From: Doris montereyensis
Taxonomy: Eukaryota > Mollusca > Gastropoda > Nudibranchia > Dorididae
Direction of reading: 5' to 3'
DNA: 64,000 nucleotides
NCBI GenBank assembly: GCA_037039925.1
Contig: JAXRKP010000007.1
Span: forward strand, 705,001 to 769,000
Shown here piece after piece: positions 11,870 to 34,290 of the stretch (its first letter is position 1; every line of letters begins with the position of its first letter). Position numbers and translations under genes: made by a program. The notes under the pieces are model-generated. The model saw only the letters and a list, made by a program, of their open reading frames with translations, did no database searches and was not told where the DNA came from.

Positions 11870-12420
11870 AGTAATGCAAAATTAAAACACAAGACCTTGA
11901 ATTCTGGCAAGTCGACAACTTTAGATACTTAAGCACCACCATAACATCCTATTGAATAAGCAAAACAGAAATCAAGGCAAGAATAAATCAAACAAAACCT
12001 GTCTTTTTTTAATGAAGCACATTTTGACAAATATAAATCTATCTATACAAACGAGGAAAAGAGGATTCAATGTTACACTGAACCCATCCTCAGTATGAAT
12101 GTCAAGCAACCAAGAGGCAAACACATAAAACTCCTCTCCTCAACACAATAAAGGAAAGGCAGGCAACTTTTTTGGAGACATGTAATGAGGATGGAGAAAA
12201 TGAAACATCTGGTTCCCACTGACAAAATCGATGGTGCAAGATCAAGTAGACGACGACAAAGAGAAAATATTGCAGATATGGAATTACAGGATGGCTGAAG
12301 ACACACAGAACGTGGACAACCTGATATTATAAGTGTGACTAGCCCACGAGGAGTCTGGAAGAACTTGGTCGTCAACGCTACACTGCAGGACGCTTAATGA
12401 ATGAATGTATGGAATTTCAG
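11870..12420 (+). pseudogene. 3' end of a second LINE family
   Basis: Frames on the plus strand give the typical end of a non-LTR retrotransposon polyprotein: a FRYLSTTITS segment (compare the family motif F-x-YLG), then EIKARINQTK, ILTNINLSIQTRKRIIQCY, and a HVMRMEKM-x-HLV segment followed by a basic GARSSRRQREN stretch. Stops and frameshifts separate these pieces. It differs from the RTE-like family of copies 1-4. It begins about 30 bp after the satellite ends. Confidence 0.7.
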
Positions 12421-13700
12421 TAATCGACACCGCACTACGTCTCTGTCCACAGCCCTATTACGAAGACTACGCTCAGTCTCGAGTTTGAAAGTAGTATTCG
12501 CTATAGTCGCTGGCTATCCCGAAGGACTGCTTGAATTGACGCAATAGTATTCAGTTATATCTACTCTTATTGGATTATTTGCACGAATAGAGTTATTGAA
12601 TACTTGAGCTTAACGTATAACGCACAGAAGGGTGACGTCACTTTTTCCTCATTTGCATACGTTACCTTGCCATTGAAAGCCAAAAAAGAAAGAGTTCATG
12701 GGACTACATTCGTATTAGATCTACATGTAGATCTATGACTTCCCTTGATTGAAATTCTAAATTTAAATATTTAGAGCTAGAGCTAGAGTATAATCTTCAT
12801 AATTTATCGCCATGGATCCACTAGTACAACTTGAAAGATTTAATCATAATCATATTATTTATTTATTTTGATCAGACAGAACCTGAAAAGGTCATCACTT
12901 AGTTCGAGCAGTTGTGTAGACGTACAGGCTTCTAAACTTCTATTCGAGTGAATCTCACGTGGTTTGACAAGTAGGTCGGGAAATCTTATGATGTCACAAG
13001 GTCAAAGGACGGATCCGTACTAGTCTTATTCGCAATATCCATTGAGAAAAAAAAAAATCGCATTTCTCGTGCATTGTGTCACCTGTTCGGTCACGTGTAT
13101 CTGCATCTCAGTCACTTTATGTCGGCTCTCGGTCACTTTACTTTTGGACTCTTTTAACTTGCAAACTAGGTGGCACAGATGATGAAATAAACTAAAACTG
13201 GTATTTTTAAAGTTTAGGAGCTTATTTAACATTTAAAATCATAACAATAATACACAATTAACCGAGGACTACGATATTTAACTAAAAACAAACTGGATGT
13301 GGTATTCAGTATTTCTCCATTGTGTCGGTCACTCGGTCACTGCCACAGCCTTGAGCACTTACTTTCTCACTCTTTTGTCATCTAAATGTTTATATTATAA
13401 TGGTATTGCAAATACATGTACAAACAACATCTGAAATTGTTGCAAGACACTATAAACATCATGTGTCTATTATTTAGATCTAGAATTGTGGAAATCTAGG
13501 TCATTGTCTAAAAATGCCCAAGTTGGTGACACTTGACACGCAATGTTTTCACCATCCGGCACTCCACTCGGGGACCCCAGCCTCCAAATCAAGGAGCGAA
13601 GCTAGCGCGCTCAGCAAACTTCGACAGTTCGATGACTCGTGTCCTAAAAATAACTAGATCTAGTCACGTGTGCCTGTAAAGCGAAAATCGGAGCTTAGGC
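12421..13700. other. no gene seen
   Basis: AT-rich DNA with many short TAGATCT/CTAGAGCT motifs. No coding region or tandem array is recognised. Confidence 0.45.
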
Positions 13701-13716
13701 CACCCGTCACCGTGCT

Positions 13717-13763
13717 GTCGCCGTTCCAGTGAAAAACCAACGTGTTTTCACTGGAACGGCGAC
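13717..13763. repeat. perfect 19-bp inverted repeat (hairpin)
   Basis: GTCGCCGTTCCAGTGAAAA at 13717-13735 is followed after 9 bases by its exact complement at 13745-13763. It lies about 80 bp upstream of the start codon of the Harbinger transposase remnant, so it may be a subterminal or promoter element of that transposon. Confidence 0.85.
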
Positions 13764-13845
13764 GTACTGGTTGGCACATACGCGTCCCGTACCTGTTCCG
13801 GCGCTGTCGTGCTGTGTTGTGTTGTCTTCTTGAATATTTGGAAAC

Positions 13846-16320
13846 ATGGAAGCTGAGATATTAACGATTTTGTATTGTTTAAAAAATAGAAGTTTTTATA
13901 GTAAGCGAAGATATTGGGTTCATAGAATCCATCAACGGAGATAAACCTACGGGGAGTTCCATCCCCTTGTGGATGAAGTTTTGAATGATGAGGAGAAGTG
14001 CTTATCTTACATTCGAATGAAACCAAGTACTTTTTACTTGCTGCTAGATTTGATTGGATCCTATATTACAAAGAGGGAAACAAATTTTCGAAAACCTATC
14101 CCTGCCAAAGAACGACTTATGAAAACTTTGAGGTAAGGATAGTTTATTTTTAACTACATACAGTGTGTTTTGAACCATTTTATCAATAATGGGGAAAATT
14201 GTTTTTTTTTGATTTTGCTGTTTTGGCAGAAAGTTTAGAAATATAATAATACAATAGGCGCTGTGTTTTTAAAAGATATATCATACTTTATTCATTGACT
14301 TTTACAAATCATTTGCCCCGTTAGCGGAATAACTCGAGCTACATAGTTGACGTGTATTGCTAGTGCTGGCTGTACTGATAGGATGAGTCGTCTGGGGAGT
14401 GAAGACTGATGAACATGTGCACTTGCATTTGTTGTGTACTGGTTGTACTGGTAGGAGTCGTCGGTAATAGATATGATGATTAGGGGATGGTTGGTAATTA
14501 GCGTCGATGGATATTTAAAGCTGACCGTTGCGAAGCCCAAACTTTTGTGACCTGCTGTGAGTGTCGCAGATATGGGGTGTGGCGTTAACTCTCCTTGAAG
14601 CTCGAACTTTGAAACCTGGTCTAATGAAAAACTTAAATTTAATTGCTCATCATCGTCCGGGCTTGCCTTTGTTGATACTGTTGTTGATGTTGCAACCCCA
14701 TTTAATGCATTCAACATTTCAACATCAAAAGGGGACATAGAGCCTCGTCTCTCTTGGGGTAAAGCCTTTTTCTTCCGTTGAAGAGGGGTTGGCACTGAAT
14801 GGTGGCATTAGCCGTGCAGCTTGGACCAGGTCGTGAATCCTCTATCAATTACCCGACTTTCAGATGAAAGAATGCCTGCTGAGATTCTTGCTCGTTCTCT
14901 AGTCCCTCCACCAGATTGCTTGTAGTTGAGGCGCTTGGTCCTCAACAAAAGGAAGCAAGAAAAGCAAGTTATTGTAAAGGTGCCATATTCTATGGCCTTT
15001 GCCCCCTAATCCAGACTTGAAAGGTGTCTCCTTCTTTGATGTTTTCCTAAAAGAGTCTCTCAGCACCGCCCACTTCTTTTTTTGCAGTTGCATCTGTTGA
15101 GAAATATAAAGGTGAACAATTGTTTAGTGCAGGGCTGTAAATGGCAAATGGAAAAAGAAAACCTGAAACTGCACAGCGATCAGATAATTTTACTGTTTGA
15201 GCGTTAAGGAGCCTACATATGATATTGTGACCTTTTATCAGTACTCTCTTAATCATAGGCCCTATCAGTGATTTTAGTAGTGGGTTCTCAGGATTATCTT
15301 AACACAAAATCAATTACACTGTCATTAAAATCATAATCTGATGCAATACTAAATTACTAAACCGGTAGAAAATCTGATTACAGAGAACATATGACATATA
15401 TCTATCTCTGTTATTGTATCAATTATTTGGTAAAGTAAAGTTTTGTACCTAGTCTGTAACGGACGCAATGTTCAAAAGTGCACTAACCACTAAGCCACCG
15501 CGGCGACATTTATGTAATTCTTATTTTTCACTATTTTCAGGTATCTTTGCCTCAGGAGAAAACCATGTTTCTCTGTCCTTTCATTTCCGAGCTGACGTAT
15601 CAACGATAAGAAAAATCATGTGCGGTTTTGTGCGGTCTTGTGGGACGTGTTACAGCCACAGGACATGCCAGTTCCGGATTGAGAAAAAATGGATAAACAT
15701 GGCAAATGATTTCTATACGAGATTCAACTTTCCCCTTTGCCTTGGAGCAATTGATGGCAAGCATGCGCACCAAGAAGCTAAATAAATCAGGTTCCCTTTA
15801 CTATAACTATAAAGGCTTTTTTTTCGATAATTCTCTTTGCTGTTGCAGACTCAGATGGGAAATGTATTGTGGTTGACGTGGGTTTGTGTGGAAGTAACAA
15901 CGATGGACGTATCTTTCAGAGATCAGTGTTTGGTAGACAACTTACATCTGAAAAAACTTGGCATCCCTACCGAGGGAACGATACCACTAACATATCAAGT
16001 TGTCATTTATGTTTGTATTGATGATGCTTTTACCCCTAAGAGACAAATATTATGAGACCATTATCTTATCGTCATCTAATCACATGTAAAAAGAAATATT
16101 CAATAATCGTTTGTCTCGAGCAAGAAATGTTGTTGAAGCGTCTTTTGCAAAAATGGCTCAGATGTGGAGACTTTGCAACGCCCAATGACGTTCAACCAAA
16201 CATTGCGACCGATATTGTCAAGGCAATCACTGTGCCTCACAACTTTGTCAGCATAAAAGCATCTGGCTGTTTTTCGCTATGTGATTCAACGGGTGACCAG
16301 TTTCACAGCAAATAATCCAA
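13846..16320 (+). pseudogene. PIF/Harbinger transposase, decayed
   Basis: A PIF/Harbinger (DDE_Tnp_4) transposase in at least two exons. Exon 1 (13846-14132) starts with ATG. It encodes a YWVHRIHQR segment, YGEFHPLVDEV and ETNFRKPIPAKERLMKTLR, and ends at a good donor. Exon 2 starts at 15541 after TTTTCAG and continues ASGENHVSLSFHF, FNFPLCLGAIDGKHA (first catalytic Asp), then GKCIVVDVGLCGSNNDGRIF (second Asp) near 15850-15920, and RLSRARNVVEASFAKMA near 16110-16160. Defects include an in-frame stop in exon 1 (QR-stop-TYG), one extra base near 15545, a stop at 15783, and further frameshifts. The terminal inverted repeats were not located. Confidence 0.85.
14292..15110 (-). pseudogene. MADF-type accessory gene of Harbinger element
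   Basis: The minus strand of the transposase intron encodes a typical MADF C-half (WAVLRDSFRKTSKK, then WHLYNNLLFLLPFVED) at about 14990-15090, and downstream a 14292-14795 open frame with basic KKKALPQERRGSMSPFD and an acidic DDDEQLNLSF stretch like a BESS region. PIF/Harbinger elements are known to carry a second DNA-binding gene (Myb/SANT or MADF-like) that helps the transposase act. The two pieces are not in one frame, and the MADF N-half was not found. It lies entirely between transposase exons 1 and 2 on the opposite strand. Confidence 0.65.
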
Positions 16321-16685
16321 CTGGATTAAGGATCCAGAATCAATGGAAACAGACGAGCTACAAAAAGTGCTTTTAAAAGTCCGAGAAACATTGATGCAGT
16401 ATTTCATATCTCCTGCTGGAAGTGGAAGTCTCCTGGCAAAATGACCAATGTGTTACCAGAGCAATCGCATGATATCGCGAAAAGAATTTTGCTTTTATTT
16501 CCTGCACTGCTGCTCCTCAATTTGAATTTGAATGCAATCATGAATAAAGCCAAAATAAAGGAAATAATAATCAAGAGATAGCAGTTCTCACAACCACACC
16601 TGATCCACAGCACTTAGATTTTGACACGATAAACACAGTATGGCATTTGAAGCAGTACAATGACATAAAGAGACAGAGAGAGTGA
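16321..16685. other. 3' flank of Harbinger element
   Basis: AT-rich DNA. No terminal repeat or gene is recognised. Confidence 0.4.
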
Positions 16686-16689
16686 GTGG

Positions 16690-16918
<229 letters not shown>

Positions 16919-17252
16919 ATCGAATCAATAATTATTAAATGTTTATTAACTCTCCATCAATTTCTACTTCCTCTGCAACTTCCATCCATTTCTGGCTGAT
17001 TAAAACCCTGTTCGAAAACTCCTCGTCTCCTTCATCGTAAAGAACCTGCTTTTTTCTTACAGTCTCTATAAAAGCTTCTACCTTCATCTTGTTTCATTGT
17101 TTGAAGAGAGAGAAAATGTAACCGTTTTACATTGTACATGTACTACATTGTGTTTCATGATTTATATCACCTGTCTGAAAGTATGATATTTTGACAGTAT
17201 TTTATCCGGTCATACATAGCATTACACCATAAAAGATGGAATTTTAAGAAGT

Positions 17253-17270
17253 GGGGGGGGGGGGGGGGGG
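17253..17270. repeat. poly-G tract
   Basis: A run of 18 G. Similar runs occur at 26751-26774 and 40035-40054. Confidence 0.9.
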
Positions 17271-17379
17271 TATCATTCGAAAACAGGCAACAAGCAATGT
17301 TTTTACAGTGTTCATTCTTTGCATTCACATGCTGCTGTTGGGAAGACAATGATTCTTAACATTCTTGATTGTGTATCTG

Positions 17380-17820
17380 CGCATTGTCCCTTCCTGATCA
17401 TTTCTTATGCTTTTCAATTTGATGTTTTTGGGTGATTGCGAGTCGTCTAAGTCTAATATATGGAATTGTTTTTTTTCCACTGGCTACTTTTCTGATGTAG
17501 GTACTAGGTACTGAAAGCTGTTGACTCTGTCCACTTCCTCTCCCTCTATTTCTAGTTTTATCTCATTCACATTCAGCATCAGTCCTTTCCTTTCACTGTG
17601 TTCTTTACTGCATGGATAAGACTGAGGGTCTTTATTCCCTCGGTTGATTTTGACAAGAAAGCTGTGTCATCTGCGTATCTATGGTCTTTCATACACATTC
17701 CTTGTATACATCGTACTGTTCTTTTCTTCCGTCCACGTCCCTCATGATCGCTTCGGTAAATAAATTGAACAGATGAGGCGACAAGATGCATGTAAAACAG
17801 TTGGTTTGACTTTGACACAT
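17380..17820 (-). pseudogene. LINE reverse transcriptase fragment
   Basis: Minus-strand frame 17579-17818 contains HRYADDTAFLSKSTEGIKTL, the reverse transcriptase catalytic YADD box with its typical context. Farther along on the same strand (17460-17570) come NVNEIKLEIEGEEVDRV-like and F-x-YL-like pieces in another frame. It belongs to a non-LTR retrotransposon other than the RTE-like copies, whose motif is FADD. Confidence 0.7.
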
Positions 17821-17829
17821 AAAAAGCAA

Positions 17830-20800
17830 CGCGGAAACTTTTGAAAGAACTTTCCTTTCCTGTCTAAAAACATGACGAGAAAAAGATCGAAGGCAAAACT
17901 TTCGTACTCGATACTCAATGTTATTGTTTAGAGTCTACTTTTGATTTCGTTTGGGAAGGTAAGATTAAAAAGTTCTGTCCCCGCAATATGGTGTGGATCT
18001 AAAGATAGATCTAGATTAGATCAACGTAAGTAGTCTAGGCCATGTCCTTGTTTTGAGTTGCTTCTGTCCTAACATTTCGACTTAACTTTCTGTATGTATA
18101 TTATTAGATATATGTGATTTTACTCAGTAATTCTTATGAGATATTTAGATCTATTCTAGAGCTAGCTCTAATTCTAGTAGATAGCTAGATATGGCAGATT
18201 TCACAAAAATGGGACCCAATGATAACTTGAACTCTTCAATTAATATTTCTCAAAGTCTAATTGATGAATCTTCGTAACATTTGGTCCATGTATAGCTTTG
18301 ACATTGCAGATATAAAAAACATAATATTGTGAAATTTGCTTTCAATTTGTGTGTTTTGTGAATATTTTTTGGGTGCGAACGTTAGAAATCGAGACTGACG
18401 GCATTTCCCTCTTTTTAATAAGTCTTTTTTCACTTTAAGGTAGGTGAGGTGAATGACCTTTTCTGTTTTCTTTAATTACATGTGAAAGAGTATTGTTCAA
18501 AGAAAATTTGGCCAGTTCTAAATTTTAAAAATCTTTTGCAGTGATCAAGTGAGGCAGGTTTCAGGTTTTCATTATTATGTAACAACTGTGGTCTACAAAT
18601 GACCACACAGTAAGAGCTCAAAAAAACAGTTGAAAAATACATAGAAGCGCCGTTTTATGAGCTGGAGTGAAATAAAACGTATTCCTACGACCATATTTCC
18701 TGTAAAAGAAACGAAAAAAAACATAGGTTTAACTCTAAATGAGAGTGAGAATACCATGAGACTACTGTCAGTCTGCAAAACTTTATAATATATATGGTCT
18801 AAAAAAAAAAAATTCAATCTGAGATCTAATAACGGTAATATTGCGTCGAGCTATTTTTTCATAGTTCATCTTGTGTAAGCCTATTGAGAAATCGTGAATT
18901 TTTTTTTTTTAATTGTCCAGTTGGCTTTGAGGAATATTTTGTCTTTGGATGCCCCTTACAGCCATGCGCTGATGTCCGCACAAAAATGTAGACGATGATC
19001 GGCCATCAGAAAGGAGACTGAGCAGGTTAGATTCGGAGACCGTTCAGGTTAGATTCGGTTGCATTAACAAAACCTGCTTTGGCTTATCGTTAGTGAAACT
19101 TATGTAAAGAAGTCCGGCAATCAATAGGCTTTCATGATTTATTACTTTCTAATAAATAAAGACAAGATAATTGGCAATACGGGAGGTTTAGAAGTCCATT
19201 ACAACGATAATGACTCTATGTCTCCACTATGCACAGTCTTCTTCGTATAACAATACAATATTACTAAAAACACATTTAAACGAAAGAGAAAGAAAGAATA
19301 TAACACTTATAGCACAGGTTCAAGTAGAGTTCAAGATTTGTCAGCCACCGCTCCCATCCCATCCCGTATTCTGCGAAGCAATTATCGATCGTTAAAGACA
19401 CAAGTTTGTACTAGTCTAGTGGGGCACTTTATGTGACTGTAGATAGTCGGAGACGGGGGGGGGAGTGATGATGGGAGTAGGGAAGAAGTGATGATGGGAG
19501 AGGGGGGGAAAAGAACCATTGTCGTCAAAAGCGCTTTCTTTTCAGTGAGGGTTTTGTTGCTGGTGCATCTCTTCCTCTCTCTCTCTCTCTCCCTTTCTCT
19601 CTCTCCCTCTCTATTGGCAAATATCGGCCTATACATATCGCATCCTCACTCGTTATATAAGTCGTGAAGTTTACCGTACCGGTTTCAGCAGAATGGTACA
19701 CACAATAAACTCGTAACACGTAATAAGGATAGTATAAAGGCGTATAATCACAGAATTTTACAAAAAAGCATCGGTTTTCATCCATCCACACGATCCGGAC
19801 TGGGTGAGTCATCTGATCAACGGTAAGGCACCGGCCGTGGACTCCACGCCCGAGGTGTTGGGAAACACAAACACAGACTTCATGTCTTATTGAGAACTAG
19901 GGAAAAGTCAGGGAACTCTCTAAATCAGATGCCCAAGCGTTACGGCACTAAATAAACGCCAGGGAAACCTCGGTCGACGGACCTGTTCAGTTCGCATAAC
20001 ATTATGTCACTGGCATTGGACCTACAATTTTCACAGTTGACTGAAAAACATGGCTTGTAAAAGCTAATTTACTCGCCTCACAGTCCTTTGCTATCTCTTA
20101 AAGTCATATATCTGGAATCCTCAGGTTCTAAGCTTTAACATAGTATATACTACTTGTAAGAAATATAACATGTACATTTTGACAAAAGAGGGAAATGGGG
20201 ATGGACCATTTTGTGAAACCTGCCATATTCTAGAAATGTTCCTTTTTCATAATTTTGAACTATAATCACTATTAATCTAGATCTAGATTCTAGCTCTAGA
20301 GTAAACTCGGTCGTGTGCTTTGTCGGTTGTCGTCCTACATCCTCGCACACAGCGCCTTTCCACCTGACAACAAAAATGTGCGCATGGCACACCTCTCGCT
20401 TCCCTTCGTTTCGTTTTATGATTCGACAGAACAGATATCGATCAGTAAATATTTCTCATGGCATTTTTACCTGTTTCAGTAAGGAAGACTAATGGCATAT
20501 ATAAGCTCTGTAAATAGATGATATATCGTTTTGCCTTGTTTTGAAAATCAAAATGTACTTATAACATTATAAAAATGTACTCTTCAGCTTAAAGAGTGTA
20601 CCTAGACATACAAGTTTGTCTATTAAAGGGGATAGCGCATCGAACTGATGACAGTTGAAGGGTGTCGGGTAATGCGCTATGTAAGCGTAGTGTGTGAACC
20701 GAGGGGCTACTCTTTGTCTGTTCAATGCGCTGTTATTTGGAACTATTATTAAGCACATTCATTTATTTATCTGGGGGAATTTATGATATTTTTCCTGTTT

Positions 20801-20930
20801 TATGTAGGCCTACACGTGTGGAAAGAAGAGAAATCAAGTCTTGCAACCACCGTAAGTTAAAGAAGATTGGAGGACATTTTGCCACATAGTAAACAATTGG
20901 TCACCGAACCTTTTTGAACAGAAAGGAAAA
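17830..20930. other. no gene seen; short CT repeat at 19570-19611
   Basis: AT-rich anonymous DNA. The open frames are short and show no family motif. Confidence 0.45.
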
Positions 20931-20999
20931 AGTGTGAGGGATGTACAGGAGGCAACAGAGAGGGGAAAAAGAAAGAGAGAGAGATCGAATTTGTGAACA

Positions 21000-21830
21000 A
21001 AAGTAAAGTGAAGTGGAGAGAAAGAAGGCAGAGTCAAAGAAAAGGCGAAGAAGATGTAGAAGGAGTTTGAGAAGAAATGATGGTGACGTGACGTTAAAAA
21101 GGTTCTGGAGAGTGAAAGTAAAGACTGTGATGGAGGATAATATGACTAATATGAGTAAATGTAAAGGATGTGGAAAAGAAAAGGGTAGCAACTAATAGAT
21201 AAAATGTGATCTCTGGGGTTGTTGGTTGCATATTTGCGTGGATGAAGTGACCCAAGCCATATTCCAAAGTAGCATTGATGTGTGCAACACGATAAAGACC
21301 CATCACAATGGACCAAAAATTCTAAAACAATCAAATACGACGACATCGAAGAAAACGTTGAACCAAAGCCTAGGACTAATGCACATAAATAAGCCAACGC
21401 CACAAAGTTGTCAAAGAGCCTGACGGCATAAAGAGTCACAACAACAACACAACAGAGCAAGAAAGTACAGAAAGCGACACCGACACATCCGACGATGAGG
21501 GCACACACAGCGAGAGCCAGCACACATCTGACATTAAAAGCCTTGAGGAAAACACAAGCTCACAAGATCTTAATTCTACCACTCATGAAGATCAGCAACA
21601 CAAAAGTAATCACTCATGCCATAGTGACAAGATTGAGCAATTTGACAGCAGTAAAATACACATGCAGATATCCAAAATCAAGAAAGACACAGGACATCGC
21701 ATCACACAGTCCGAACACAACAACAGCTACACGAAACTTGTAATAGGTCTCTACGAAAGATCACACTCCATTCTTGTGGAAACAGAGGATTTTATAATTG
21801 AATATTATGTGAAAAAAGCACAATACTGAA
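21000..21830 (+). pseudogene. PHD-finger-like relic plus acidic Ser/Thr-rich frame
   Basis: Around 21150-21245 the plus strand reads C-K-G-C-G-K-E-K-G-S-N, two stops, then IKCDLWGCWLHICV. This has the Cys/His spacing of the second half of a PHD finger (C-x2-C, C-D-x-WGCW-x-H-x2-C). Downstream a stop-free frame from 21389 to the TGA at 21828 encodes an acidic Ser/Thr-rich stretch (ESTESDTDTSDDEGTHSESQ) and then a more ordered segment (YTKLVIGLYERSHSILVET). Both may be parts of one decayed gene, perhaps a transposon accessory protein. The family is not identified. Confidence 0.35.
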
Positions 21831-23728
21831 TTTCATCACAAAAGGCAGTGATGATAACAACTGCTATGCAAACATGTGTCGACGACACTTGCGAACTTGG
21901 CGAGGTGAGAAACATTTTATTGAAATGGAGTATTATGTTGACGTACAGAATATCCTGATATTTCTGTCCCACCTAAACGCCTAATTATCGAGACCATGCA
22001 TCTTGCTTGAAAATAACTTCAGATGTACAAGAGATAAAATGCTGTCACTTTAAATGTCAAGTTCTGATCCCATGACTTGTCTATGTCATGTTGCATTCTT
22101 CCTTTTGTATAATAATGTCATTAGAATTATATATCTTTAAACGATCTTATCAAGTACTGTTCATACATCAGTCCAAAACATGCACCTAACTCTTAGAGAA
22201 CTGTCAGAACACAAGACCCTCGCAATTTTATTATTATTCCTAAGTAACCTGTTATGAATTTGATACAAACACAATAATAAATATTACGAAAAACTCGCAA
22301 CATAAAAAAATAAGAAATAAAAAGTACACTCAAACTTCTATACCGCCAAAAAAAAGATCACTGACAAGACAATGCAGGCCTACTGCATGTGAAAAGGCTT
22401 GTAAAGTATTATATCATAGTAAAGCAGGATCGCTCTGTCTCTTATGTTCCGTAGTCTAGAAACATCAAAATGGATTAGCCTAGATTATGACACATGTGAA
22501 GCCTACTTCTCACCACTTAATTGGACCTAATCATAGCCATGCCTACCCCACCAAGCTATTGTCAGGATGACGCGATCTGGGCCCTATGCCAATGCTATTC
22601 TTCATTCAGCTGACCTAAGCTGACCTAGACCTGTGCAGTGGACGACAAACGTCTGTAAACCTTTCGGTACTCTCGTTCTCATAAAGAAGAAGTCTTGTGT
22701 CACTGTCATTTCTGTTTGTGTAAGAGTACTAAGATACCTGTGGCAGTGATCCGTGTGTGTGTGTGTTTTTTTGACTTCATGAACTGTGACCAAGCCAAAC
22801 TAAATTCTACTATTACCCGCTTGCATCACTTCTGAGAAGAGGGTGGTAGTGCATTAAAGTGGTATAGCTAGTTCTGCTTTTACAACAATTAATAAGGAAC
22901 GTTAATGCCAAAACATTGGCGGAAGGTGGTATAGTGAGGTACTTCATCATTTTTGTATAGCATTATATCCGTTCAAAGGGGAAAAGCTGGCGGTAAGCAG
23001 AATGACAGTATAACGGGGGATAATAAGGTTTGAGAGTAATATAGAAACGCTCTGTACAGATGATTTGGGATTTATTGCTGTATTGGTACATTACTTGCTG
23101 TTTTGCTTCATTTTGAAGTTTTATTGTGGTATTAATTCCACACCCTTTATGTGAAATTCGTTGTTCAATTCGTGTTAGCTCTACAATTTCATGTATTAAA
23201 TTTATTTTGGTATAATTTTTTTTTAAGTTCTTATTTGTACACATGATATATGTCTTGTCACAACTTGGTTTGTTTTGTAAACACACACAATTGAAGTTGA
23301 AGATCTTTTCATCAATTAAGAAAATAAATAAAGATCTGACAGTCACATATTATATATATACACACAAATTACGGAAAACGCGCCAACTGCTCATCACATC
23401 GCACCTCACCTGACTCACATAGTACAATGAATAGAACAATGAACGATTCAACAGACTAGTTCACTATAAAACACTGTCATGAGAGGATCAATATTGTGTC
23501 ATGTGTTCGTGGAACTTTGTCTGCCGACGCGTTAAAAGATGGAGATTCTTGTGATACGAAAATGAAAGCGCTAGCTTTGCAAATTTCTGTGATATGGCAC
23601 ATTGACCACTTAAGGGATAGCGCATAGCCGAATTTACTCTAGATATCTAGAGTTAAAGCTATCTTAAGTTTGGATCTGTCTCTAAAAACTAGTATCTCGA
23701 TGTGGAATCTAAATAAACAGGACCTAAA

Positions 23729-23766
<38 letters not shown>

Positions 23767-24202
23767 ATATACACTTAAATCTTCATCTCTTTAAGAACGC
23801 CAACAAGAAAGAAAAGTTATGATAAGAACTAAGAGAAATGTACATAAAGAACAACATGACAATATGAATATGAGACAGGAATCACGACTTTACAGACATA
23901 TTTACTTTATTCCACTGGACTTGACAACTCAACAAAACAGGTATAACGTGATGCAATCTCAGTAATAAACTAATATGAAAACGTACAGAGCTTTGTAGGT
24001 AATATTGTAAGACTCTTTCCACTACAGTTGATACTCTGATGTTGCCACATTCTTTCATGGAAATACTTAGGACTAAATTTTCCGCTTTGATCTTTTTTTC
24101 CATTTCCAGCCGTTTGATTATAGTGAAACGCGATAATTGTCAGGCACGCTGCAAGATTGCATTATTAAACACCTTATCCTTCATCATCAAGGCACTGTAA
24201 AC
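21831..24202. other. no gene seen; (AT)n at 23735-23763
   Basis: AT-rich DNA upstream of the uridine phosphorylase gene. No coding region is recognised, and no convincing core promoter can be assigned. Confidence 0.4.

Positions 24203-34290
<10,088 letters not shown>

Noticed and set aside
12073..12375. 100-codon minus-strand open frame
   Set aside because: The plus strand here has the LINE C-terminal motifs; the minus frame is their shadow.
14292..14795. Independent host gene of 167 codons
   Set aside because: Its MADF neighbour, BESS-like acidic stretch and position inside a Harbinger element point to the transposon's accessory gene.
21146..21523. Hydrophobic minus-strand open frame that looks like a membrane protein
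   Set aside because: It is the antisense of an acidic/polar plus-strand frame with the PHD-like motif; no independent support.
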